A program made the position numbers and the translations under genes. Of a DNA stretch of 64,000 nucleotides, positions 8,524-17,633 are shown one piece after another. Each line of letters begins with the position of its first letter. Position 1 is the first letter of the stretch. Source of the DNA: Bacteroidota bacterium. Its GTDB lineage: Bacteria > Bacteroidota > Bacteroidia > Bacteroidales > Lentimicrobiaceae. A model generated the notes under the pieces. It had not been told where the DNA came from, did no database searches, and worked only from the letters and a program-made list of their open reading frames with translations. The stretch is from positions 1 to 64,000 of the forward strand of contig JAEZDY010000009.1 in the NCBI GenBank assembly GCA_023417935.1, given 5' to 3'.

Positions 8524-9525
8524 ATGTCATTTAATTTAAGGAATCGCAACTTTTTGAAACTTCTTGATTTTACTCCACAGGAGATCAAGTATTTATTACA
8601 ACTTTCATCTGATCTGAAAAGAGCAAAGTATGCCGGCACAGAACAACAGAAACTAAAGGGCAAGAACATTGCATTGATTTTTGAGAAAGACTCAACCCGC
8701 ACACGCTGCGCTTTTGAAGTAGCTGCAATGGATCAGGGCGCACATGTTACTTACCTCGGACCATCAGGTTCACAAATTGGTAAGAAAGAATCAATGAAAG
8801 ACACAGCCCGTGTACTTGGACGTATGTATGACGGAATTGAATACCGTGGTTACGGCCAGAGCATCGTGGAAGAACTTGGTAAGTATGCCGGTGTGCCAGT
8901 TTGGAATGGTTTAACTACTGAATTCCACCCAACACAAATTCTTGCCGATTTTCTTACCATGATGGAACATACCGATAAACCATTGCATAATGTTGCATTC
9001 GCATATTTGGGTGATGCCAAAAACAATATGGGTAACTCACTTATGGTTGGTGCTGCTAAGATGGGGATGGATTTCCGTGCTGTTGCACCAAAAGCTTGCT
9101 GGCCAACTGAAGACCTCGTTGCTAAATGCCGTGAAATTGCTAAAGAAACTGGTGCTAAGATAACTCTTACTGAAGATGTTGCTGAGGGTGTAAAAGGTGT
9201 TGATTTCCTTTATACTGATGTATGGGTTTCAATGGGAGAACCTGCAGAAGTATGGAATGAAAGAATAAAGCTGTTAAGCCCATACCAGGTAAACATGGAC
9301 GTAGTTAACAAAACAGGCAATCCAAACGTGAAATTCCTGCACTGTTTACCAGCATTCCACAACAGGGAAACTACAATTGGCGAGGAAATATTCAAGAAAT
9401 ATGGACTTGAGTCAATGGAAGTTTCAGAGGATGTATTTGAATCACCAATGTCGGTAGTATTTGATGAAGCTGAAAATCGCCTTCACACTATTAAGGCAGT
9501 GATGGTTGCAACCCTTGGAAGCTAA
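8524..9525 (+). CDS. arcB: Ornithine carbamoyltransferase, catabolic (ArcB) type
   Basis: This 333-residue carbamoyltransferase has the carbamoyl-phosphate loop STRTR (57-61), HPTQ (135-138), the ornithine SMG loop (VSMGEP, 235-240) and the catalytic HCLPAFHN (273-280). The intact SMG motif argues for ornithine rather than the N-succinyl- or N-acetylornithine used by the biosynthetic enzymes of many Bacteroidota. The C-terminal FDEAENRLHTIKAVM resembles catabolic ArcB. It is co-directional with arcC, and together they suggest phosphorolysis of citrulline to ornithine and ATP. The anabolic direction cannot be excluded. Confidence 0.92.
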   Translation: MSFNLRNRNFLKLLDFTPQEIKYLLQLSSDLKRAKYAGTEQQKLKGKNIALIFEKDSTRTRCAFEVAAMDQGAHVTYLGPSGSQIGKKESMKDTARVLGRMYDGIEYRGYGQSIVEELGKYAGVPVWNGLTTEFHPTQILADFLTMMEHTDKPLHNVAFAYLGDAKNNMGNSLMVGAAKMGMDFRAVAPKACWPTEDLVAKCREIAKETGAKITLTEDVAEGVKGVDFLYTDVWVSMGEPAEVWNERIKLLSPYQVNMDVVNKTGNPNVKFLHCLPAFHNRETTIGEEIFKKYGLESMEVSEDVFESPMSVVFDEAENRLHTIKAVMVATLGS

Positions 9526-9594
9526 TATCAATTGTTGAGATAATGTGATTTGATCAATTTGAAAAATAATGCAAATCGATTAAGTTCACAAGCA

Positions 9595-9671
9595 ATTTAT
9601 AAGCGACTCTTAAGCGTTACATAAGCGTTAAAAGACGCTTAAAAGACGCTTATAAGACGCTTAAAAGACGC
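9595..9671. repeat. Intergenic tandem array, 11-bp period
   Basis: About seven 11-bp units run from 9595 to 9671. Units at 9628, 9639 and 9661 are identical (TTAAAAGACGC) and the unit at 9650 differs by one base. The three leftmost units end in AAGCG. It lies between arcB and a strong terminator. Confidence 0.8.
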
Positions 9672-9680
9672 TTATGATAA

Positions 9681-9716
9681 AAATGAAGCCCTAATTTTTC
9701 AGGGCTTCATTTTTAT
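9681..9716. terminator. Bidirectional rho-independent terminator
   Basis: A 12-bp stem (9681-9692 with 9701-9712) has an 8-base loop and T-rich tails in both directions. It sits between the convergent arcB and Asp-box protein genes. Confidence 0.9.
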
Positions 9717-9770
9717 TTAATGTCAGTTCCGAAAGGGTTTCATTTCTCTGTCACCTATCGAATTATGCAT

Positions 9771-11888
9771 CTATTTATCGATAACCAGTTTCACAATATG
9801 ATTTGTTCCGGTTAAGCGGACCATATAGACACCCGACCTTAAATCAGAAACGTCAAGGATAGTTCGCTGATCTGTGACTGATATTTCCTTTATCAACTTA
9901 CCGGTAATCTCCTGTATTGTAAGCTTATTATTGTTTGTGTTATTGAACATGGGTATTTCTAATACGAAAAGCCCCGTGGTTGGATTTGGATAGATGTTGA
10001 GTTCTGGATTTGATTTTACTTTGATGACATCTACAGTTACAGACCTTCTCCAAACACCACTTCCTTTAGTACCTGCATATAAATAACCTGTAAAGTGGTA
10101 TGCGAGTCCCCTCACATCTGTAGTCGAAAGGCCATCATTGATTGCAATCCAGTCATCACCATTGTTATCTGACATGTAAATTCCATCAGCCGTTGCAACG
10201 TAAAGCCTGTCAACATTGTCAAAGACTATGTCATTGATATACAGGTTTTCTAAGCCTGTATTTATCTCAACCCATGATGTACCCATATCTTCAGATCTAT
10301 ATATGCCACCGCCTTCACCAAAAATTGGGTGAGTTCCGGCAAAGACTGTACCTTCAGAATTGATAGCCATTACATTCACATCAGTAGTCAGAAGTCCATT
10401 ACTGGCAAGGGTCCAGGTTTGACCAAAGTCAGTTGATGTGAATACACCAGTATTACACCCGGCAGAACCTGCAAAGAGCTGGCCTTCCTGATTTGCTGCA
10501 ATACTCCATAGCTGAGTACATTCAATTCCATTATTAGAGAGAATCCAGCTTTGTCCGTCATCATCTGACAAGAGCACTCCATCACCGTATGATGCAACCA
10601 AAATATCGCCATTCTGATTCACAACAACACCACGTGGATCAAATTCACTGGCACCTTGCAATAGTTCGGTCCACGTGGCACCATTATCCTGTGATCGGAA
10701 TAAGCCACCAAGACCATTAACGAAATCGGCAGTAGCATATATATTATCATCATCATCAATGTATAACCCATTAAAATATGCTGCAATAGTATCAGGGGTA
10801 ACCCTGCTCCAGTTTTCTCCTTCATCACTTGATTTAAAGATGCCATTACCGAATGTTGCGGCATACAGATCGCCGTTTTGGCTAACAGCTACCGATCTGA
10901 CTTCCGTTGCAATAATGCCAATGAATGAAGCTTCCCAGTTATCGCCATTATCGAAGGACCGGTAAACTCCTGCTCCGAAGTATGCACCTGTAAAGATATT
11001 GTCATCCTTATCAATAGCCAGTGAAATGGTGTAGTCTGTAAGCAATCCATTATTAACAGGTTGCCAGAGGTCACCATTGTTAACAGATCGGAATATACCA
11101 TGTCCGTAAGTAGCAGCGAATATCTGATCTGTTGAGTTAATAGCAAGCGCATTTATGCCGTTTGTACCTCCCATACCTTCATTTATAAAGGTCCATGATT
11201 CACCATTATCAGTGGATCGGTACACACCTTCACCAAAATCCAATCCAATGAAAATATCATCCATTGAATTTACAGCAATGGAAAGAACATAGGCCTCCGG
11301 CAAGCCTTCAACAATGAGTGTCCATGTTTCACCATTATCAGTAGATCGGTAGAGACCCGGAAAAGCACCAGCAAATATGTGCCCCTGGGAATTTATTGCT
11401 AGAGAAAGAATGTAAGTATTTGTTAATCCAGTTGCTTGTAATGTCCATGTTTCACCATTGTCGGTTGATCGAAACACACCTCCACCTTCAACTGTTCCAA
11501 CAAATAGATGGCCGCTCTCATTTATAACGATTGATGTTAGCCAAGGGTACGATAAACCGACATTCACTTCATGCCATGAATCACCATTATTCATTGATCT
11601 GAAGACACCGCCTCCCATGGTAGCTGCGAAAATATGCCCTGCCTCATTAACAGCAATACCCCATACATCCATGCTTGTAATTCCCTGGTTAACTTGTTCC
11701 CAGGTATCAGCATTGTTAGAAGAGCGATAAATACCGCCTCCCTGAGTGCCTGCAAACATTATGCCTTCATTGGTTATGGCTATTGTTCTTACATCACCAC
11801 CTGAAGGTCCGCTGGTTTGTTGCCATTGCGCCTTTGTGTCAAAGGTACATGCAATCAAAATGACTAAAAAAAGTAGAATGTTTTTCAT
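9771..11888 (-). CDS. T9SS-secreted Asp-box (BNR) beta-propeller protein
   Basis: A 705-residue exported protein with a signal peptide (1-20, ending TKAQ-W). It is built almost entirely of about a dozen 40-45-residue repeats with Asp-box cores such as GIYRSSNNADTW and GVFRSTDNGETW, the fold of sortilin/VPS10- and sialidase-like propellers. The last 75 residues form a type A type IX secretion signal (LNIYPNPTTG, then GVYMVRLTG). It should be translocated across the outer membrane and anchored or released. No catalytic sialidase residues are visible, so binding or adhesion is more likely than hydrolysis. Repeats at the DNA level are strong and could recombine. Confidence 0.93.
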   Translation of the reverse strand: MKNILLFLVILIACTFDTKAQWQQTSGPSGGDVRTIAITNEGIMFAGTQGGGIYRSSNNADTWEQVNQGITSMDVWGIAVNEAGHIFAATMGGGVFRSMNNGDSWHEVNVGLSYPWLTSIVINESGHLFVGTVEGGGVFRSTDNGETWTLQATGLTNTYILSLAINSQGHIFAGAFPGLYRSTDNGETWTLIVEGLPEAYVLSIAVNSMDDIFIGLDFGEGVYRSTDNGESWTFINEGMGGTNGINALAINSTDQIFAATYGHGIFRSVNNGDLWQPVNNGLLTDYTISLAIDKDDNIFTGAYFGAGVYRSFDNGDNWEASFIGIIATEVRSVAVSQNGDLYAATFGNGIFKSSDEGENWSRVTPDTIAAYFNGLYIDDDDNIYATADFVNGLGGLFRSQDNGATWTELLQGASEFDPRGVVVNQNGDILVASYGDGVLLSDDDGQSWILSNNGIECTQLWSIAANQEGQLFAGSAGCNTGVFTSTDFGQTWTLASNGLLTTDVNVMAINSEGTVFAGTHPIFGEGGGIYRSEDMGTSWVEINTGLENLYINDIVFDNVDRLYVATADGIYMSDNNGDDWIAINDGLSTTDVRGLAYHFTGYLYAGTKGSGVWRRSVTVDVIKVKSNPELNIYPNPTTGLFVLEIPMFNNTNNNKLTIQEITGKLIKEISVTDQRTILDVSDLRSGVYMVRLTGTNHIVKLVIDK

Positions 11889-12046
11889 AAGCTTTCATGT
11901 TATATTTTTTCAAAAAGTATAACACTCAAGCTTTCGTTTTGGTAATGAGGCTGATATGAAAAATTTCCTGCTTAAACTTAGTTAAATGGGACTCATTTCC
12001 TCTTAACTTGGTCTAGGATATCTTCTCTGTTTCCTTTAAGATTAAA

Positions 12047-14332
12047 TCAAACTGGCCTGTCGTATTTACTCATCTTTTTATTAGGCTTTGAACCCATAAA
12101 ATATTCAAGTTTACCACCCGAAGTAATCACATCATGGGTAATATATGTTTTGGTGTATGGCTTACCGTTTAGCACAATTTTCTGAATGTATATGTTGTCA
12201 CTACACGCATTGTGTGTTACCACGGTGAATTTCTTACCATCTGATAAATTGATAGTTGCCATTGGAATTTGTGGGGAGCCAAAACTATACACGTCGTTGG
12301 CCGGATTCACCGGATAGAACCCAAGTGAACTAAAGATATACCATGCTGACATTTGTCCGCAATCTTCATTACCTGAATACCCTGAAGGAGTTTCATTATA
12401 TTGCTCTTTCATGACTTTTGCGGTATAATACTGTGCTTTCCAGGGCTCACCTGAGTAGTTATACAAATAAGCAATATGATGACTTGGCTCATTGCCGTGC
12501 GCGTACTGTCCGATAAATCCGGATGCATTTCCATTGACATCAGCAGGCAGCACATCCAATGTAAAGAACTCATCAAGCTTTGCATTAAATGCTTTATCAC
12601 CACCGGTAAGTTCAATAAAACCATAAACGTCATGCGGAACATACCATAAGTACTGCCAGCCATTGCCTTCAGTGAAAGGATAGCCTCCATTACCACCATA
12701 CTTTAAGGGTGAAAACGGTTCAATCCATGCACCTTTGTCGTCCTTTGCCCTGAAGAACCCAATTGACGGGTCAAAGTGGTTCTTGTAATAATTTGCCCTT
12801 TGGCTGAAGAATTGATAATCCTCTTTCTTATTCATCTTTTCAGCCATTGATGCTGCACACCAGTCGTTAAAAGCTACTTCAAGTGCAATACTTACCGATT
12901 GTGATTGCTTATTTTCAGGAAAATACTTGTAATGATCGAGAAGATTAAAGGCTGCATGCTGGTGCGGGATTCTGGAAGATGCGTTAACTGCTTCCCAGGC
13001 CAGTTCATAATCAACACCTTTGATATTCTTATTAAAAGCATCAACAACCACAGGAATTGCATGGTTGCCAATCATGCAATAAGTTTCCTTTCCCCATAAC
13101 TGCCAGATTGGTAAATAGCCGTAGTCAGAATATTGTCTCAACATGGAGTTGATGAAGCCTGCAGTGCGCTCGGGTTGAATGATTGTATAAAGCGGATGTG
13201 CTGCCCTGTAGGTATCCCACAAAGAGAAGGTGCTATAGTGCTTTTTGTCGGGTGCATTTACTTTTTCAGAAGTGCTGTTGATGTAATCACCGTTTACATC
13301 CGCAATATTATTTGGCTGAATAAGTGTATGATAAAGTGCTGTATAGAAAATGGTTTTCATCGACTTATCGCCTTCGACGTCAATAACAGATAATTCCCTG
13401 TTCCAAACTTCCTTTGTTTGGTTGCGCACTTTATCAAAATCAAAATGGGTTATTTCAGCTTTCAAATTTTCCCTGGCACCTTCATAACTTACGGATGATA
13501 TACCAACCCTTATGACCAATGGTTCATTTTGGTTACCCTCAAAAGAAGCAATCATCTTGAGGTTAGTGTGATTTGCAATTGGTTGGTTTTCATAAATGCG
13601 ACCTCCAGCTTTCATGAACTGTTTAGCGAAAGGGCGTGAGAATTCAGCACGGAAAAATACTCTTCGCTGGTTAGCCCATCCGGTGATTGTACGGTAGCCT
13701 TCAATGGTATGGTCATCAATTACACGCAATTGAGCATCTATGATTCTGCAAACCCAATAGGGGCGGCTTTTGTCAAGTGAGTGATCCAGATCGATCATCA
13801 AGTTCCATTTTCCGTTTTCCGTTGGGGTATAGCGGTGCATCCCACAATGCTCAGTTGCTGTGAGTTCTACTATCATGCCAGCATCGTCAAGCGTTACACC
13901 GTAATATCCCGGGGTTGCTGATTCATTATCATGACTGAACTTTGAGCTATAGCCTTTTTTACTATTGCCTTTAGCGAAAGCATCCCAGGCTATATCGCCT
14001 CTTTGTGGCATGAAAAGGAAATCGAATAGATCAGCAACGCCGGTACCACTAAGATGGGTATGACTAAAGCCAACGATAGTATCATCAGCATAATCGTAGC
14101 CACTGCATGGATCTTCAGGGTTATCATCGGTATCAGGGCTTAACTGAACCAACCCGAAAGGGTAGGTGGCACCCGGGAAATTACTTCCTGATAAGCTAAG
14201 ACTGTCAACAGAACCTGAGCCAATAAAAGGATTCACATACTGGGTATAGTCTTTTTTTTCAGGTACTTGTGCAAAAACAATGATGCCAGATACAAGTATC
14301 AAAGCTACAAACAGGGCTATTTTTTTATGCAT
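12047..14332 (-). CDS. GH92 family alpha-mannosidase
   Basis: A glycoside hydrolase family 92 enzyme, a Ca-dependent exo-acting alpha-mannosidase typical of Bacteroidota. From the preferred ATG at 14332 the product has 761 residues and starts with a signal peptide (HKKIALFVALILVSGIIVFAQ); the upstream ATG at 14410 would bury that signal behind 26 residues. Recognisable segments are YVNPFIGSG near the N-terminus, GFSHTHLSGTG, GNEPSHHIAYLYNY (probable catalytic acid E) and GNEDCGQMSAWYIFSSLGFYP (probable base D). It likely trims mannose from glycoprotein or fungal glycans in the periplasm. It is not in a SusCD locus here; a phosphohexomutase gene lies upstream, separated by a terminator. Confidence 0.95.
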   Translation of the reverse strand: MHKKIALFVALILVSGIIVFAQVPEKKDYTQYVNPFIGSGSVDSLSLSGSNFPGATYPFGLVQLSPDTDDNPEDPCSGYDYADDTIVGFSHTHLSGTGVADLFDFLFMPQRGDIAWDAFAKGNSKKGYSSKFSHDNESATPGYYGVTLDDAGMIVELTATEHCGMHRYTPTENGKWNLMIDLDHSLDKSRPYWVCRIIDAQLRVIDDHTIEGYRTITGWANQRRVFFRAEFSRPFAKQFMKAGGRIYENQPIANHTNLKMIASFEGNQNEPLVIRVGISSVSYEGARENLKAEITHFDFDKVRNQTKEVWNRELSVIDVEGDKSMKTIFYTALYHTLIQPNNIADVNGDYINSTSEKVNAPDKKHYSTFSLWDTYRAAHPLYTIIQPERTAGFINSMLRQYSDYGYLPIWQLWGKETYCMIGNHAIPVVVDAFNKNIKGVDYELAWEAVNASSRIPHQHAAFNLLDHYKYFPENKQSQSVSIALEVAFNDWCAASMAEKMNKKEDYQFFSQRANYYKNHFDPSIGFFRAKDDKGAWIEPFSPLKYGGNGGYPFTEGNGWQYLWYVPHDVYGFIELTGGDKAFNAKLDEFFTLDVLPADVNGNASGFIGQYAHGNEPSHHIAYLYNYSGEPWKAQYYTAKVMKEQYNETPSGYSGNEDCGQMSAWYIFSSLGFYPVNPANDVYSFGSPQIPMATINLSDGKKFTVVTHNACSDNIYIQKIVLNGKPYTKTYITHDVITSGGKLEYFMGSKPNKKMSKYDRPV

Positions 14333-14410
14333 TGATGTGGTATTTGAAGGTTGTGTAATAGAATCAGGCAAATGTATGACAGTTTTTAGAAAATTATTCC
14401 TTAAACGCAA

Positions 14411-14438
14411 AGAGGTTGCCAGGATAATGGCAACCTCT
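14411..14438 (-). terminator. Probable terminator after the phosphohexomutase
   Basis: A perfect 10-bp stem (14411-14420 with 14429-14438) with an 8-base loop, followed on the minus strand by a modest T-rich run. It separates the phosphohexomutase gene from the GH92 gene. Confidence 0.65.
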
Positions 14439-14465
14439 TCTCATAAAATAAGTTTGTTTGAGTAA

Positions 14466-16211
14466 CTACCTTAATCCCATTGCATCAATCATGCCTTCAA
14501 GGTTAGAACGCATGGCATTGTTTACTTCGAAGAAATGATCTTTGCTTTTAAGTGTACCCTTAACGCCAAAGTAGAATTTGATCTTTGGCTCTGTTCCCGA
14601 GGGGCGAACAGTGATCTTGCTGCCACCTTCTAATATGAATTGGAGCACATCAGACTTTGGCAGGTCAATTGGATATTTTTTACCTGTTAGAAGAATAGTC
14701 TCAGTTTGAGTCAAATAATCTTTAACTGATAAAACATGCAGACCGTTAATAGATTCAGGAGGGTTACTACGATAACCCTCCATCATTGCTTTTATATCCT
14801 CTGCTCCTGATTTACCTTTCTTAGTAACAGAAATCAGATCTTCAAGATAGAAACCAAACTGAGTGTAGATATCAATGAGTAGCTCATACATTGTAAGTCC
14901 CTGTTCTTTAGCCCACGCTGCGGTTTCTGCAAGCATACAACATGAACTAACGGCATCCTTATCGCGAACGAAATCTCCAACCAGATATCCATAACTCTCT
15001 TCACCACCTCCAATAAACACACGCTCACCTTCAAGTTTGCGTATGATCTCAGCAATGTACTTGAAGCCGGTAAGTACATCAAATGAGTCAATGTTCCTGC
15101 TACGTGCTATATCTTTAAGCAATTCAGAGGTAACAATAGTTTTAACGATATATTCCTTACCGGTGAGTTTACCTTTTTTCTCCCATTGGGTTACAAGATA
15201 ATAGATAAGAAGGGAGGCCGACTGATTGCCATTGAGCAGTATGTATTGACCCTTGTCATCTTTTACACCAACTCCAACCCGGTCAGCATCAGGGTCAGTT
15301 GCAAGGATGAGATCAGCGTTAATTTCCCTGGCTTTTTCAAGTGCCATTGCCATAGCAGCCTTCTCTTCAGGGTTTGGCGAAATAACGGTTGGGAAATTGC
15401 CGTCAGGCACCATCTGTTCTTCAACGGTATTAACATTAGTAAAGCCAAATGCTTTTAATGCAGGCGGAACAGAAACAGCTCCTGTACCATGAATTGCTGT
15501 AAAGACTATGTTGAGATCTTCATGCTTCTTGATGATATCAGGATTCAGTGACAATTGCTTGATCTCATTGATATAAGCCTCATCAATATCACTACCTATC
15601 ATGACGATATTCTCCTCTCCACCGGTAAATTTTATATCATCGACACTCTTTATCTTTTGAACTTCAGTTATAACATTCTTATCATGTGGTGGAACAAGCT
15701 GGCCACCATCATCCCAGTAAACTTTATAACCATTGTATTCCTTAGGATTATGCGAGGCTGTAATTACAATACCCGCCTTACATTTTAGTTTCCGCACAGC
15801 ATAGGAGAGCTCGGGCGTTGGACGAAGGTCTTCAAATAAGTATACCTTTATACCATTCGCAGCCAGGATACCAGCCGCAACCTGAGCGAAATACTGAGAG
15901 TTGTTCCTTGAATCATAGGCTATTGCAGCACTTATTCCATTCTCAATTGGAAAACTTGCAAGCAGGTAATTGGCAAGACCCTGTGTTGCTGATCCAACGG
16001 TGTACTTATTCATCCTGTTAGTACCTATACCCATGATACCACGCAAACCACCTGTGCCAAATTCAAGATTGCGGTAAAAACTTTCAATTAGTTCTGATTC
16101 ATCAAACTGGATCATATTCTGCACAGCAATGCGTGTTTCCTCATCATAACTGTCTTGCAGCCACTGATTAGCTTTTTCAATGATTGCAGGGTCTACAACT
16201 TTCGTATTCAT
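14466..16211 (-). CDS. Phosphoglucomutase/phosphomannomutase family protein
   Basis: An alpha-D-phosphohexomutase of 581 residues, the long bacterial form. It has the phosphoserine loop TASHNP (151-156, S153), the metal loop DPDAD (306-310), the sugar-binding GEESYG (403-408) and the phosphate-binding RPSGTEPK near the C-terminus. It interconverts hexose 1- and 6-phosphates, feeding UDP-glucose and so the ugd-uxs pathway encoded upstream on the same strand. GEESYG is typical of PGM2-like enzymes acting on glucose. It is cytosolic, and its promoter would lie in the short gap after the GxxExxY gene. Confidence 0.94.
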   Translation of the reverse strand: MNTKVVDPAIIEKANQWLQDSYDEETRIAVQNMIQFDESELIESFYRNLEFGTGGLRGIMGIGTNRMNKYTVGSATQGLANYLLASFPIENGISAAIAYDSRNNSQYFAQVAAGILAANGIKVYLFEDLRPTPELSYAVRKLKCKAGIVITASHNPKEYNGYKVYWDDGGQLVPPHDKNVITEVQKIKSVDDIKFTGGEENIVMIGSDIDEAYINEIKQLSLNPDIIKKHEDLNIVFTAIHGTGAVSVPPALKAFGFTNVNTVEEQMVPDGNFPTVISPNPEEKAAMAMALEKAREINADLILATDPDADRVGVGVKDDKGQYILLNGNQSASLLIYYLVTQWEKKGKLTGKEYIVKTIVTSELLKDIARSRNIDSFDVLTGFKYIAEIIRKLEGERVFIGGGEESYGYLVGDFVRDKDAVSSCCMLAETAAWAKEQGLTMYELLIDIYTQFGFYLEDLISVTKKGKSGAEDIKAMMEGYRSNPPESINGLHVLSVKDYLTQTETILLTGKKYPIDLPKSDVLQFILEGGSKITVRPSGTEPKIKFYFGVKGTLKSKDHFFEVNNAMRSNLEGMIDAMGLR

Positions 16212-16283
16212 AATTCAGTATTTTATTATTTTTTGAGTATTTTTAATCTTAATAACACCGAAGTTAAGTGGTGGTTCATGGAC

Positions 16284-16667
16284 TTATTGATTAATAAGAA
16301 CTTTCCTGTAACCATCAATTATATTGATCGTATTAAAGGTAATTATTATTCCCATACGCATACCGGTAAGTTTAAGTTTTGACTGCAACGATGCTACATG
16401 CAGAGGTGTGATTTCCTGAGCCTGTATACAATCAACTATGATATTGTTCTCAACCAGAAATTCAACCACTAATTCTCCTGCCTTATGATCTTTATAGATA
16501 ACAGGGAAACCAATGTCCTTCTTGAACATCAATCCTTTAATCCTGAATTCATGCAACAGGCTGGAGCGATATACCTGTGACGGCAGCCCGGGTCCAAGGA
16601 TACTATGTATCTCAGCTGCTGCTTCGAAAATTTTTGTATGTACTTTGCTAAGTTCAGCCCTGCTCAT
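16284..16667 (-). CDS. GxxExxY-family protein with altered signature
   Basis: A 127-residue member of the GxxExxY family, small proteins of unknown function common in Bacteroidota and sometimes likened to a PD-(D/E)XK-like fold. The name-giving motif reads GLPSQVY at 27-33, so its glutamate is replaced by S30. The downstream GELVVEFLVENNIIVDCIQAQ region (64-84) is conserved. The first six codons (MSRAEL) lie inside a unit of a 22-bp tandem array, so translation starts within repeated DNA. It is positioned after rmlD on the same strand and may have been inserted between the sugar operon and the phosphohexomutase gene. Confidence 0.85.
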   Translation of the reverse strand: MSRAELSKVHTKIFEAAAEIHSILGPGLPSQVYRSSLLHEFRIKGLMFKKDIGFPVIYKDHKAGELVVEFLVENNIIVDCIQAQEITPLHVASLQSKLKLTGMRMGIIITFNTINIIDGYRKVLINQ

Positions 16668-16779
16668 TACTAAATCCAGTCTTGCTCATTTATAAGTTCC
16701 TTCTTGGTCATTGCCACGTATAGCCCCGCTTATTGCCACGTTTAGTCTTACTCATTTCTGAGTTCAGCCCTGCTCATTT
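16648..16779. repeat. 22-bp tandem array bridging rmlD and the GxxExxY gene
   Basis: Six contiguous 22-bp units start at 16648, 16670, 16692, 16714, 16736 and 16758. Units 1 and 6 match at 20 of 22 positions and the middle units are more diverged. On the minus strand the rightmost unit encodes the C-terminal NEQG plus stop of RmlD. The leftmost encodes the MSRAEL start of the GxxExxY protein from the same bases in another frame. Most other units carry a further ATGA or ATGAG. Confidence 0.88.
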
Positions 16780-17624
16780 AATTGATTAAGACACAATTTC
16801 AGACTATCACGCCAATGTGGGATTGATGTTCCGGTGGTTGATTTATATAACGTTTTATTCAGCACGCTGTATAAAGGGCGGGGGGCAGGTAATGGATATT
16901 CGGAAGTGAAGATTGGTTCAACGGTACACTCAATTCCCTGGATTTCAACTATTGCTTTCGCGAAATCATACCAGCTGCAAACACCTTCATTTGAGAAATG
17001 GTAGATTCCTGCATTGGCACTAACTTCAATCATCTTCATCACTGCCTTAGCCAAGTCTCCTGTCCATGTTGGAGTCCCTACCTGATCGCATACAATACGC
17101 ATGCTTCCTTTTTCAGTGGCAAGACGCAGGACGGTTTTGAGGAAATTCTTTCCGTAAACAGAATAAAGCCAGGAAGTTCTTATAACAATAGACGTTGGAT
17201 TATTTGCCAGTACAAGGTCTTCACCCAGAGCTTTTGATTGTGCATAAATTCCCTGTGGGTTTTTCGGATGATCTTCAACATAAGGGAAGCATCCTTTTCC
17301 ATCAAACACGTAATCAGTGCTTATATGCACCAGGCGGATATGGTATTTATCACTAATACGTGCAAGCAGGGCAGGAGCATCAGTATTCAACCTGTTTGCT
17401 GCATCAGCCTCAGTTTCTGCAAGGTCAACTGCCGTATAGGCAGCACAATTAATAATCCAGGCCGGGTTAAATGATGCGAGCACTGATTCTATTTGTGATT
17501 CATTTGTGATATCTAGATCAGGCAAGTCAGTGAACTGAAACTCATAATCACCATACATTGAACTGTATAGTTTCAATTGACTTCCAAGCTGACCGTTTCC
17601 TCCGGTAACCAGTATTCGATGCAT
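16764..17624 (-). CDS. rfbD: dTDP-4-dehydrorhamnose reductase
   Basis: RmlD/RfbD catalyses the last step of dTDP-L-rhamnose synthesis. The 286-residue SDR has the Rossmann start VTGGNGQLGS (6-15), STDYVFDG (102-109) and the catalytic Y127-xxx-K131 pair. It is the third gene of the minus-strand ugd-uxs-rmlD run, 9 bp after uxs. rmlA, rmlB and rmlC are not in the window, so rhamnose synthesis must draw on genes elsewhere. Its last four residues and stop codon fall in a 22-bp repeat unit, so the C-terminus may have been altered by repeat growth. Confidence 0.93.
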   Translation of the reverse strand: MHRILVTGGNGQLGSQLKLYSSMYGDYEFQFTDLPDLDITNESQIESVLASFNPAWIINCAAYTAVDLAETEADAANRLNTDAPALLARISDKYHIRLVHISTDYVFDGKGCFPYVEDHPKNPQGIYAQSKALGEDLVLANNPTSIVIRTSWLYSVYGKNFLKTVLRLATEKGSMRIVCDQVGTPTWTGDLAKAVMKMIEVSANAGIYHFSNEGVCSWYDFAKAIVEIQGIECTVEPIFTSEYPLPAPRPLYSVLNKTLYKSTTGTSIPHWRDSLKLCLNQLNEQG

Positions 17625-17633
17625 TATAATGGA

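Noticed and set aside
8524..9525. Biosynthetic N-succinyl- or N-acetylornithine carbamoyltransferase
   Set aside because: The SMG ornithine loop and ArcB-like C-terminus are intact and the gene pairs with carbamate kinase.
16284..16779. Phase-variable invertible segment between rmlD and the GxxExxY gene
   Set aside because: The repeats are direct, not inverted, and no recombinase is nearby.
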